From assembly GCF_014654895.1 (NCBI RefSeq), contig NZ_BNBE01000003.1:958501-1022500 (forward strand): DNA of 64,000 nucleotides. Direction: 5' to 3'. Made by a program: the position numbers and the translations under genes. The notes under the pieces were generated by a model. That model ran no database searches. It saw only the letters and a program-made list of their open reading frames with translations, and was not told the origin of the DNA. Positions 52,550 through 63,651 of this stretch are shown here, piece after piece. The stretch is from Streptomyces filamentosus (GTDB lineage: Bacteria > Actinomycetota > Actinomycetes > Streptomycetales > Streptomycetaceae). How positions within the stretch are numbered: the stretch's first letter is position 1; every line of letters starts with the position of its first letter.

Positions 52550-53662
52550 ATGTCACAGGTGTATGCGGACCGCCGGGTACGGCTGCGCGACCGGTGCGCG
52601 GCAGCGGGCAGTGCGGCGGCCCTGGTCTCCCGCCCCGCCAACGTCCGCTATCTCGCGGGCGGAGCCCCGCCCGGGGCCGTCCTGCTCGTCGGCCCCGATC
52701 CCGGCACCGACCTCCTGCTCCGGCCCGCCGCCGAAGAGGGCGAGCCGCTCGACGGACGGCTGGACGAACTCCTCCGGCAGCAGCAGCTCCCGCTCGGCGC
52801 GGGCGACCCGGCCGTCGCCGCCGCCGAACTCGCCCGCCGCGCCGGGGCCGACGGGCTGGCCGTGGAGGAGCACGACCTGACGGTGGCCCGGTACCGCAGC
52901 CTCGGCGCCGCCGCCCCCCAGCTCCGCCTCGCCGACCTCGCCTGCTCCGTCGAGCAGCTCCGGGTGGTCAAGGACGAGGACGAGATCGCCTGCCTGCGGA
53001 TCGCCGCCGAGATCGCCGACCAGGCCCTCGGCGAGCTCCTGGAGTCCATCCTCGTCGGCCGGACCGAACGCCACCTCGCCCTGGAGCTGGAGCGGCGGCT
53101 CGTCGACCACGGCGCCGACGGCGCCGCCTTCCCCACCTCCGTCGCCACCGGCCCGCACTCCGGCCGGCGCGGCCACCGCCCCACCGACCGCCGGGTCGAG
53201 GAGGGCGACTTCCTCTCCGTCTGCCTCGGCGCCGACTACCGCGGCTACCGCTGCGAGATCGGCCGGACCTTCGTCATCGGGACCGCGCCCGCCGACTGGC
53301 AGATCGAGCTGTACGAGCTGGTCTTCGCCGCCCAGCGGGCCGGACGGGAGTCCCTCGTGCCCGGCGCCGGATACCGTGACGTGGACCGCGCGGCCCGTCA
53401 GATCCTGGACTCCGCGGGCCACGCGGAGACCGCCGCACCCCTCACCGGGCACGGGGTCGGGCTCGAAATCGACGAGGACCCGCAGTTGTCCCCCTCGGCC
53501 ATGGGTAAACTGGACGCTTGTGTGCCGGTCACCGTCGAACCGGGGGTCCACCTCCCGGGCCGGGGCGGGGTCCGGATCGATGACACGCTCGTCGTGCGCC
53601 AGGAGGCGGACGGCGGACCCGAGCTACTCACCATCACGACCAAGGAACTGCTCGCGCTGTGA
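52550..53662 (+). CDS. M24 (Xaa-Pro aminopeptidase/creatinase-like) protein with altered metal site
   Basis: Protein of 370 residues with an N-terminal creatinase-like domain (about 1-135) and a C-terminal pita-bread M24 domain. The dinuclear metal ligands of M24 are D, D, H, E, E. Here the aligned positions read C225 (SVCLGADY), E236 (YRCEIGRTF), H301 (GHGVGLEI), E330 (TVEPG) and D344 (VRIDD), so only two are canonical. It may be a weak enzyme or a pseudoenzyme. It is located upstream of efp as PepQ-like genes are in other actinobacteria. TAGGCT (52537-52542) lies 7 nt before the ATG, suggesting a leaderless start. A TAAACT inside the gene at 53506-53511 may be an efp promoter. Confidence 0.8.
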   Translation: MSQVYADRRVRLRDRCAAAGSAAALVSRPANVRYLAGGAPPGAVLLVGPDPGTDLLLRPAAEEGEPLDGRLDELLRQQQLPLGAGDPAVAAAELARRAGADGLAVEEHDLTVARYRSLGAAAPQLRLADLACSVEQLRVVKDEDEIACLRIAAEIADQALGELLESILVGRTERHLALELERRLVDHGADGAAFPTSVATGPHSGRRGHRPTDRRVEEGDFLSVCLGADYRGYRCEIGRTFVIGTAPADWQIELYELVFAAQRAGRESLVPGAGYRDVDRAARQILDSAGHAETAAPLTGHGVGLEIDEDPQLSPSAMGKLDACVPVTVEPGVHLPGRGGVRIDDTLVVRQEADGGPELLTITTKELLAL

Positions 53663-53711
53663 GGCGCGCAGGCCCCCTCGGTCCCACGTCAGTCCAGGAG
53701 ATTCCGCAACC

Positions 53712-54278
53712 GTGGCTTCCACGAACGACCTCAAGAACGGCATGGTGCTCAAGCTCGAAGGCGGCCAGCTCTGGTCCGTCGTCGAGTTCCAGCACGTCAA
53801 GCCCGGCAAGGGCCCGGCCTTCGTGCGCACCAAGCTCAAGAACGTGCTGTCCGGCAAGGTCGTCGACAAGACCTTCAACGCCGGCGTGAAGGTGGAGACC
53901 GCGAACGTCGACAAGCGCGACATGCAGTTCTCCTACATGGACGGCGACTACTTCGTCTTCATGGACCTGGACACCTACGACCAGCTCCACATCGACCGCA
54001 AGGTCGTCGGCGACGCCGCCAACTTCCTCATCGAGGGCTTCACCGCGCTCGTCGCGCAGAACGAGGGCTCCGTGCTCTACGTCGAGCTGCCGGCCGCCGT
54101 CGAGCTCGTGATCGCCGAGACCGAGCCGGGCGTCCAGGGCGACCGCTCCACCGGCGGCACCAAGCCCGCCAAGCTGGAGACCGGCCACGAGATCCAGGTC
54201 CCGCTCTTCATCACCACCGGTGAGAAGGTCAAGGTCGACACCCGCACCAGCGACTACCTCGGCCGGGTGAACAGCTAA
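53712..54278 (+). CDS. efp: Translation elongation factor P
   Basis: Three-domain beta-barrel protein of 188 residues (KOW-like, OB, OB) that rescues ribosomes stalled on polyproline. Domain I ends in the loop HVKPGKGPAFVRTKLKN with Lys33 at the tip, the residue modified in many bacteria. The palindromic PGKGP loop is the actinobacterial form thought to work unmodified. C-terminal block: VPLFITTGEKVKVDTRTSDYLGRV. GTG 53712 starts it; nusB follows 2 nt after its stop. The Pro-rich proteins in this window make its importance plain. Confidence 0.97.
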   Translation: MASTNDLKNGMVLKLEGGQLWSVVEFQHVKPGKGPAFVRTKLKNVLSGKVVDKTFNAGVKVETANVDKRDMQFSYMDGDYFVFMDLDTYDQLHIDRKVVGDAANFLIEGFTALVAQNEGSVLYVELPAAVELVIAETEPGVQGDRSTGGTKPAKLETGHEIQVPLFITTGEKVKVDTRTSDYLGRVNS

Positions 54279-54280
54279 CC

Positions 54281-54718
54281 GTGGCTGCCCGGAGCAAGGC
54301 CCGCAGGCGGGCCTTCCAGATCCTGTTCGAGGCCGACCAGCGCGGCACTTCGGTCCAGGAGGTCCTCGCGGACCAGATCCGGCTCCACCGCGCCGACGCG
54401 CAGCAGCCGCCGGTCGGTGACTTCACGATGCAGCTGGTCGAGGGGTACGCCGAGCACGTGGCCCGCATCGACGAGCTCATCGCCACCTACGCGGTGGACT
54501 GGGAGCTCGACCGGATGCCCGCCGCCGACCGGAACATCGTGCGCCTCGCCGCGTACGAGCTGATCTGGGAGGACGGCACCCCGGACGCCGTGGCGATCGA
54601 CGAGGCCGTGCAGCTGGCCAAGGAGTTCTCCACGGACGACTCCCCGGCCTTCGTCAACGGCCTCCTGGGACGCTTCAAGGACCTGAAGCCCCGACTGCGC
54701 CGGGACGCGGACGCCTAG
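54281..54718 (+). CDS. nusB: Transcription antitermination factor NusB
   Basis: All-helical RNA-binding protein of 145 residues that, with NusE (S10), binds boxA RNA for rRNA antitermination. It starts VAARSKARRRAFQILFEADQRGTSV (Arg-rich RNA-binding helix) and contains ELDRMPAADRNIVRLAAYELIW and AIDEAVQLAKEFSTDDSPAFVNGLLGRF, the NusB signatures. GTG 54281 lies 2 nt from the efp stop, so efp and nusB are one unit. A strong terminator follows. Confidence 0.96.
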   Translation: MAARSKARRRAFQILFEADQRGTSVQEVLADQIRLHRADAQQPPVGDFTMQLVEGYAEHVARIDELIATYAVDWELDRMPAADRNIVRLAAYELIWEDGTPDAVAIDEAVQLAKEFSTDDSPAFVNGLLGRFKDLKPRLRRDADA

Positions 54719-54746
54719 CAGTCCCCGTCACCCGTACGGCTCACGC

Positions 54747-54786
54747 CGAAGGGGCCCGCAGCACCTCGGTGCGGCGGGCCCCTTCG
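54747..54786 (+). terminator. nusB terminator
   Basis: 13-bp outer stem (54747-54759 with 54774-54786) plus GCAC/GTGC inner pairs around loop CTCG, 28 nt past the nusB stop. Confidence 0.85.
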
Positions 54787-54832
54787 CGTACCGCCATCCG
54801 GGTGGGAGGGGGGCGGTGTGCGGCAGGAAAAG

Positions 54833-54873
54833 CGCCGGGCCCGTGGCGTCGGATGACGTCCACGGGCCCGGCG
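54833..54873 (-). terminator. bldD terminator
   Basis: 14-bp stem (54833-54846 with 54860-54873) with an inner CGTC/GACG; on the minus strand it is followed by CTTTTCC, a genuine T-rich tail. It lies 35 nt past the bldD stop, back-to-back with the nusB terminator. Confidence 0.85.
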
Positions 54874-54908
54874 GCACGTTTCTGCAGTGAGAGCTGCTGC
54901 GGAGGAGG

Positions 54909-55409
54909 TCAGTTCTCCTCGTGGGCGACCGCGCGGCGCGCGTCCGCGTCGAGCACGCCCCAGCTGATCAGCTGCTCGGTCAGGACCGAGGGGGACTGGT
55001 CGTAGATGACGGCCAGGGTGCGCAGGTCGTCCTGGCGGATCGACAGCACCTTGCCGTTGTAGTCGCCGCGCTGCGACTGGATCGTCGCCGCGTAGCGCTG
55101 GAGGGGGCCGGCCTTCTCCTGCGGGACGTGGGCCAGGCGCTCCAGGTCCAGGACCAGCTTCGGCGGGGGCTCGGCGGCACCGCCCGGGGTCGTGCCGGGC
55201 AGCAGCTCCTGCACCGGAACCCCGTAGAAGTCCGCCAGCTCGGCCAGACGCTGCACGGTCACGGCACGGTCGCCGCGCTCGTACGAGCCGACCACGACGG
55301 CCTTCCAGCGGCCCTGGGACTTCTCCTCCACCCCGTGGAGGGACAGGCCCTGCTGGGTGCGGATGGCGCGGAGTTTGGCCCCGAGCTGCTTTGCGTATTC
55401 GCTGGACAT
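54909..55409 (-). CDS. bldD: Developmental master regulator BldD (c-di-GMP-responsive repressor)
   Basis: DNA-binding protein of 166 residues that represses sporulation genes during vegetative growth in Streptomyces. It has an N-terminal XRE-type helix-turn-helix (about 8-66: AKLRAIRTQQGLSLHGVEEKS...GSYERGDRAVTVQRLAELADFYGVPV), a linker, and the C-terminal domain with the c-di-GMP signature R114-G-D116-x8-R125-Q-D-D128 exactly at the published spacing. Tetrameric c-di-GMP bridges two CTDs to allow DNA binding. ATG 55409 is the start. The promoter region has a perfect BldD box, implying autorepression. Confidence 0.98.
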   Translation of the reverse strand: MSSEYAKQLGAKLRAIRTQQGLSLHGVEEKSQGRWKAVVVGSYERGDRAVTVQRLAELADFYGVPVQELLPGTTPGGAAEPPPKLVLDLERLAHVPQEKAGPLQRYAATIQSQRGDYNGKVLSIRQDDLRTLAVIYDQSPSVLTEQLISWGVLDADARRAVAHEEN

Positions 55410-55455
55410 AACGCTCCCGGACGCTGTGACGACATGCGGCTGCGCCGCGCGGCTG

Positions 55456-55485
55456 GTAACTCACTGTGAGGTTACGCAGCGTTAC
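55456..55485 (-). promoter_or_regulatory. BldD boxes upstream of bldD
   Basis: GTTACGCAGCGTTAC (55471-55485) matches the BldD consensus NTNACNC(A/T)GNGTNAN at every fixed position. GTAACTCACTGTGAG (55456-55470), directly adjacent, matches all but one. They lie 47-76 bp before the bldD ATG. Confidence 0.85.
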
Positions 55486-55620
55486 TCTTTCCCGTCAAGC
55501 CGAAAGGGGCTCGCCACCCCCTCCCGGGGGACGGTTCTGCGCAGGTCGGAGCGGGGGAGGGGTGCCTCGGGGAAAGCCCGTGCGAGCCACCCTGCTAAAG
55601 TGGACGCCGTACATCCGACG

Positions 55621-55656
55621 TCCTTTAAGAACCGTCCCGTGAGGCGGAGAAGGAGG
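55621..55656 (+). promoter_or_regulatory. PyrR-binding RNA hairpin overlapping the pyrR Shine-Dalgarno
   Basis: GTCCCGTGAGGC (55634-55645) fits the PyrR binding-loop pattern (A/G)TCCnGnGAGG(C/T). It is flanked by CCG (55632-55634) / CGG (55645-55647), then TCCTT (55621-55625) / AAGGA (55650-55654). The lower stem pairs with the SD AGGAGG (55651-55656), 10 nt before ATG 55667. A TAAAGT (55596-55601) is the likely -10, so the leader is short. Confidence 0.65.
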
Positions 55657-55666
55657 TCCTTTCTTC

Positions 55667-56230
55667 ATGGACACGCAAGAGCACACCGATGAGGCGCGGC
55701 CCGTTCTCGAGGCCCCCGACATCGCCCGGGTCCTGACCCGGATCGCCCACGAGATCGTCGAGCGCGCCAAGGGCGCCGACGACGTGATCCTCCTCGGCAT
55801 CCCCACCCGCGGCGTCTACCTCGCCCGCCGGCTCGCCGAGAAGCTCGAATCGATCACCGGCGCGAAGATCCCGGTCGGATCCCTCGACATCACCATGTAC
55901 CGCGACGACCTCCGGATGAAGCCGGCGCGCGCCATCGGCCGCACCGAGATCCCCGCGGAGGGCATCGACGGCCGCCTCGTCGTCCTCGTCGACGACGTCC
56001 TCTTCTCGGGCCGCACCATCCGCGCCGCCCTCGACGCCCTCGGCGACATCGGCCGCCCCCGCGCGGTCCAGCTCGCCGTCCTCGTCGACCGCGGCCACCG
56101 CGAGCTCCCGATCCGCGCCGACTACGTCGGCAAGAACCTCCCCACGTCGCTGCGGGAGACCGTCAAGGTCCAGCTCGCCGAGGAGGACGGCCGCGACACC
56201 GTCCTGCTCGGCGGCAAGTCCGCCGGCTAG
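55667..56230 (+). CDS. pyrR: Bifunctional pyr operon regulator / uracil phosphoribosyltransferase
   Basis: PRTase-fold protein of 187 residues. It senses UMP/UTP, binds pyr mRNA and has weak UPRTase activity. It shows the PRPP loop VVLVDDVLFSGRTIRAALDAL, LLGIPTRGVYLARRLAEKL, and the RNA-binding basic surface (DLRMKPARAIGRTEIP). It is first in the pyrimidine operon. The hairpin over its SD implies translational autoregulation, as shown for PyrR in mycobacteria, rather than the terminator switching of Bacillus; I see no terminator between the hairpin and the gene. Confidence 0.96.
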   Translation: MDTQEHTDEARPVLEAPDIARVLTRIAHEIVERAKGADDVILLGIPTRGVYLARRLAEKLESITGAKIPVGSLDITMYRDDLRMKPARAIGRTEIPAEGIDGRLVVLVDDVLFSGRTIRAALDALGDIGRPRAVQLAVLVDRGHRELPIRADYVGKNLPTSLRETVKVQLAEEDGRDTVLLGGKSAG

Positions 56231-56314
56231 CCGGACCGGCCGCCCCCGCGGAGCCCAGGGCACCCCCTGCGCTCCCGCATGCCCGCACGCCTCCCACCCC
56301 GGAGAGAAACCCCG

Positions 56315-57301
56315 ATGATGCGTCACCTCATCTCGGCCGCCGACCTCACCCGCGACGACGCCGTCCTGATCCTCGACACCGCCGAGGAGATGGCCCGGGT
56401 GGCCGACCGGCCGATCAAGAAGCTGCCGACCCTCCGCGGCCGGACCATCTGCAACCTCTTCTTCGAGGACTCCACCCGCACCCGGATCTCCTTCGAGGCC
56501 GCGGAGAAGCGCCTCTCCGCCGACGTCATCAACTTCGCGGCCAAGGGCTCCAGCGTCTCCAAGGGCGAGTCGCTGAAGGACACCGCGCAGACCCTGGAGG
56601 CGATGGGCGTCGACGCCGTCGTCATCCGGCACAGCGCCTCCGGCGCCCCCTTCCGCCTCGCCACCTCCGGCTGGATCGACGCCCCCGTCATCAACGCGGG
56701 CGACGGCACCCACCAGCACCCCACCCAGGCCCTCCTGGACGCCTTCACCATGCGCCGCCGCCTCGTCGGCCGTGACGCCGGCCTCGGCAGGGACCTGGCC
56801 GGCAAGCGCGTCACCCTCGTCGGCGACGTCCTGCACAGCCGGGTCGCCCGCTCCAACGTCGACCTGCTGCACACCCTCGGCGCCGAGGTCACCCTGGTGG
56901 CCCCGCCGACCCTCGTCCCCGTCGGCGTCGAGACCTGGCCCTGCGAGGTCTCCTACGACCTCGACGGCGTGCTGCCGAAGTCCGACGCGGTCATGATGCT
57001 GCGTGTGCAGCGCGAGCGGATGAACGCCGCCTTCTTCCCGACCGAGCGCGAGTACTCGCGCCGCTACGGCCTGGACGGCGAGCGGATGGCGAAGATGCCC
57101 GAGCACGCCATCGTCATGCACCCCGGCCCCATGGTCCGCGGCATGGAGATCACCGCCGAGGTCGCCGACTCCGACCGCTGCACGGTCGTCGAGCAGGTCG
57201 CCAACGGCGTCTCCGTCCGGATGGCCGTCCTCTACCTGCTGCTCGGCGGCTCCGAGCCCGCCGTCGCCCCCGCCACCACCCGTACCGAGGAGAGCAAGTA
57301 A
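56315..57301 (+). CDS. pyrB: Aspartate carbamoyltransferase catalytic subunit
   Basis: Second step of de novo pyrimidine synthesis, 328 residues. It shows the carbamoyl phosphate site FFEDSTRTRISFEAAEKRL, the 80s loop SSVSKGESLKDTAQTLEAMG, HPTQALLDAF, LVGDVLHSRVARSN, and the aspartate-binding RVQRERMN and HPGPMVRGMEI. There is no pyrI regulatory subunit, as usual in this class. Start ATG 56315 (GGAGAG 8 nt upstream) gives MMRHLISAADLTRDDAV; ATG 56318 is equally possible. pyrC begins 2 nt after the stop. Confidence 0.97.
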   Translation: MMRHLISAADLTRDDAVLILDTAEEMARVADRPIKKLPTLRGRTICNLFFEDSTRTRISFEAAEKRLSADVINFAAKGSSVSKGESLKDTAQTLEAMGVDAVVIRHSASGAPFRLATSGWIDAPVINAGDGTHQHPTQALLDAFTMRRRLVGRDAGLGRDLAGKRVTLVGDVLHSRVARSNVDLLHTLGAEVTLVAPPTLVPVGVETWPCEVSYDLDGVLPKSDAVMMLRVQRERMNAAFFPTEREYSRRYGLDGERMAKMPEHAIVMHPGPMVRGMEITAEVADSDRCTVVEQVANGVSVRMAVLYLLLGGSEPAVAPATTRTEESK

Positions 57302-57303
57302 AG

Positions 57304-58590
57304 ATGAGCAAGATCCTTATCCGCGGTGCGCAGGTGCTGGGCGGCGAGCCGCAGGACGTCCTGATCGACGGCGAGACCATCGAGGCGGTCGGCACCGGCC
57401 TGAGCGCCGAGGGCGCGACCGTGATCGAGGCCGAGGGGCAGATCCTCCTCCCCGGCCTCGTCGACCTCCACACCCACCTGCGCGAGCCCGGCCGCGAGGA
57501 CTCCGAGACCGTCCTCACCGGCACCCGCGCCGCGGCCTCCGGCGGCTACACCGCCGTCTTCGCCATGGCCAACACCCACCCCGTCGCCGACACCGCCGGC
57601 GTCGTCGAGCAGGTCTACCGGCTCGGCAAGGAGGCCGGCTACTGCGACGTGCAGCCCATCGGCGCCGTCACCGTCGGCCTGGAGGGCAAGAAGCTCGCCG
57701 AGCTCGGCGCCATGCACGACTCCGCCGCCGGCGTCACCGTCTTCTCCGACGACGGCAAGTGCGTCGACGACGCCGTGATCATGCGCCGCGCCCTGGAGTA
57801 CGTGAAGGCCTTCGGCGGCGTCGTCGCCCAGCACGCCCAGGAGCCCCGCCTCACCGAGGGCGCCCAGATGAACGAGGGCGTCGTCTCCGCCGAGCTCGGC
57901 CTCGGCGGCTGGCCGGCCGTCGCCGAGGAGTCGATCATCGCCCGCGACGTCCTCCTCGCCGAGCACGTCGGCTCCCGCGTCCACATCTGCCACCTCTCCA
58001 CCGCCGGCTCCGTCGAGATCGTCCGCTGGGCCAAGTCCCGCGGCATCGACGTCACCGCCGAGGTCACCCCGCACCACCTCCTCCTCACGGACGAGCTGGT
58101 CCGCACCTACAACCCGGTCTACAAGGTCAACCCGCCGCTGCGCACCGAGCGCGACGTGCTGGCCCTGCGCGAGGCCCTGGCCGACGGCACCATCGACATC
58201 GTCGCCACCGACCACGCCCCGCACCCGCACGAGGACAAGGACTGCGAGTGGGCCGCCGCCGCCATGGGCATGGTCGGCCTGGAGACCGCGCTCTCCGTCG
58301 TCCAGCAGACGATGGTGGAGACCGGCCTCCTCGACTGGGCCGGCGTCGCCGACCGGATGTCCGCCGCCCCGGCCCGCATCGGCCGCGCCACCGGCCATGG
58401 ACGACCCGTCTCGGCTGGTGAGCCCGCGAACCTGGTCCTGGTCGATCCGGCTTACCGTGGGACCGTGGACCCCGCGGACTTCGCCTCCCGCAGCCGCAAC
58501 ACCCCCTACGAGGGTCGTGAGCTGCCGGGTCGCGTCACCCACACCTTCCTGCGGGGCCGGGCAACGGTCATGGACGGGAAGTTGGCGTGA
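57304..58590 (+). CDS. pyrC: Dihydroorotase
   Basis: Zinc amidohydrolase of 428 residues (type I). It shows the metal-binding DLHTHLREPG, DSETVLTGTRAAASGGYTAVFAM, AQHAQEPRLTEG, HICHLSTAGSVEIVRWAKSRGIDVTAEVTPHHLLLTDE and the catalytic Asp in ATDHAPHPHEDK. The C-terminal beta domain closes with RVTHTFLRGRATVMDGKL. It acts after PyrB, and its TGA overlaps the GTG of the PH-like gene. Confidence 0.97.
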   Translation: MSKILIRGAQVLGGEPQDVLIDGETIEAVGTGLSAEGATVIEAEGQILLPGLVDLHTHLREPGREDSETVLTGTRAAASGGYTAVFAMANTHPVADTAGVVEQVYRLGKEAGYCDVQPIGAVTVGLEGKKLAELGAMHDSAAGVTVFSDDGKCVDDAVIMRRALEYVKAFGGVVAQHAQEPRLTEGAQMNEGVVSAELGLGGWPAVAEESIIARDVLLAEHVGSRVHICHLSTAGSVEIVRWAKSRGIDVTAEVTPHHLLLTDELVRTYNPVYKVNPPLRTERDVLALREALADGTIDIVATDHAPHPHEDKDCEWAAAAMGMVGLETALSVVQQTMVETGLLDWAGVADRMSAAPARIGRATGHGRPVSAGEPANLVLVDPAYRGTVDPADFASRSRNTPYEGRELPGRVTHTFLRGRATVMDGKLA

Positions 58591-59159
58591 CACACACCCT
58601 CGCAAGCGCGGCCCTCGCCGCGGAGCAGAAGTCGGCAGAGGTGACCGACTGGGCCGGCCGCATCGGCTGGGTCGTCGGACTCCTGCTCTTCGTCGCCTTC
58701 GTCTACTGGCTGATGCGCCAGGGATGGAAGTGGCGCGGCAGCCTCCAGTCCGACCTCCCCGAACTCCCCGAGGTGCCGCAGGCGCCCGGTGAGGCCAAGC
58801 TGACGATGGACGGGCGCTACCACGGCTCCACCACCGCCGGACAGTGGCTCGACCGGATCGTCGCCCACGGCCTCGGCACCCGCAGCCGCGCCGGGCTCAC
58901 GCTCACCGACGCCGGGATCTCCGTCGTCCGCCCCGGGGCGAACGACTTCCTGATCCCCGCCGCCGCCCTGCGCGAGGCCCGTCTCGACAAGGGCATCGCC
59001 GGCAAGGTCCTCGCCGAGGGCGGGCTCCTGATCGTCACCTGGGAGCACGGCTCCACCCTCCTCGACTCCGGCTTCCGCTCCGACCGGGCGGCCGAGCACA
59101 CGGCCTGGGTCGACACCCTCAACTCCATGATCAACACGACGGAAGGCATCGCACGATGA
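58587..59159 (+). CDS. PH-like domain membrane protein in the pyr operon
   Basis: Protein of 190 residues with a short N-terminus, one membrane segment (about 25-45: RIGWVVGLLLFVAFVYWLM), and a cytoplasmic PH-like beta fold (about 75-185: AKLTMDGRYHGSTTAGQWLDRIVAHGLGTRSRAGLTLTDAGISVVRPGANDFLIPAAALREARLDKG...LLIVTWEHGSTLLDSGFR). The same position between pyrC and carA is occupied by a homologue in mycobacteria, but its role is unknown and it is not a pyrimidine enzyme. It is fused to neighbours by GTGA and ATGA overlaps. Confidence 0.8.
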   Translation: MTHTLASAALAAEQKSAEVTDWAGRIGWVVGLLLFVAFVYWLMRQGWKWRGSLQSDLPELPEVPQAPGEAKLTMDGRYHGSTTAGQWLDRIVAHGLGTRSRAGLTLTDAGISVVRPGANDFLIPAAALREARLDKGIAGKVLAEGGLLIVTWEHGSTLLDSGFRSDRAAEHTAWVDTLNSMINTTEGIAR

Positions 59160-60287
59160 CGACCTCCACAAGGGGAGCCCAGGCTCCCGCCGTACTCGTC
59201 CTGGAGGACGGCCGCACCTTCCGCGGCCGCGCCTACGGGGCCGTGGGGGAGACCTTCGGCGAGGCCGTGTTCTCCACCGGCATGACCGGCTACCAGGAGA
59301 CCCTGACCGACCCCTCGTACGACCGCCAGATCGTGGTCGCCACCGCGCCCCAGATCGGCAACACCGGCTGGAACGACGAGGACGACGAGTCGAGCCGCAT
59401 CTGGGTCTCCGGCTACGTGGTCCGCGACCCCGCCCGCATCCCGTCGAACTGGCGCGCCACGCGCAGCCTCGACGACGAGCTGGTCGCCCAGGGCGTCGTC
59501 GGCATCTCCGGCATCGACACCCGCGCCCTCACCCGCCACCTGCGCGAGCGCGGCTCCATGCGCGCCGGCGTCTTCTCCGGCGAGGCCCTCGCCCCCGAGG
59601 CCGAGCTGCTCGCCCGCGTGCAGGCCCAGCCGCACATGAAGGGCGCCAGCCTCTACGAGGAGGTCGCCACCAAGGAGACGTACGTCGTCCCCGCGATCGG
59701 CGACAAGAAGTTCACCGTCGCCGCGATCGACCTCGGCATCAAGGGCATGACCCCGCACCGGATGGCCGAGCGCGGCATCGAGGTCCACGTGCTGCCCGCC
59801 ACCGCGACCGTCGAGGACGTCTACGCGGTGAACCCGGACGGCGTCTTCTTCTCCAACGGCCCGGGCGACCCGGCCACCGCCGACGGCCCGGTCGCGCTCA
59901 TGACCGCCGTCCTGGAGCGCAGGACCCCGCTCTTCGGCATCTGCTTCGGCAACCAGATCCTCGGCCGCGCGCTCGGCTTCGGCACCTACAAGCTGAAGTA
60001 CGGCCACCGAGGCATCAACCAGCCCGTCCAGGACCGCACCACCGGCAAGGTCGAGGTCACCGCGCACAACCACGGCTTCGCCGTCGACGCGCCCCTCGAC
60101 AAGGTCTCCGAGACCCCCTTCGGCCGCGCCGAGGTCTCCCACGTCTGCCTCAACGACGACGTGGTGGAGGGCCTGCACCTGCTCGACCAGCCGGGCTTCT
60201 CCGTCCAGTACCACCCCGAGGCGGCCGCGGGCCCGCACGACGCCGCGTACCTCTTCGACCGCTTCGTGACCCTCATGGAGGCCGAGC

Positions 60288-60295
<8 letters not shown>
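59156..60295 (+). CDS. carA: Carbamoyl-phosphate synthase small (glutaminase) subunit
   Basis: Class I amidotransferase of 379 residues delivering ammonia to CarB. It has an N-terminal domain (VLVLEDGRTFRGRAYGAVGETFGEAVFSTGMTGYQETLTDPSYDRQIV), then the triad: Cys in PLFGICFGNQILGRALGFGT, and His and Glu in FSVQYHPEAAAGPHD, with GHRGINQPVQD. It overlaps the PH-like gene by 4 nt and carB by 8 nt. One enzyme serves both pyrimidine and arginine synthesis here, since no second copy is seen. Confidence 0.97.
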
Positions 60296-63596
<3,301 letters not shown>

Positions 63597-63604
63597 CAGC
63601 CATC

Positions 63605-63634
63605 GAGGGGGACACCGGAAACGGTGTCCCCCTC
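63605..63634 (+). terminator. Hairpin between carB and pyrD
   Basis: Perfect 13-bp stem (63605-63617 with 63622-63634) closed by a GAAA tetraloop; it begins 9 nt after the carB stop and ends 18 nt before the pyrD ATG. There is no T-run; TCTCCATG follows. Confidence 0.7.
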
Positions 63635-63651
63635 TCCATGAGGACACCACC

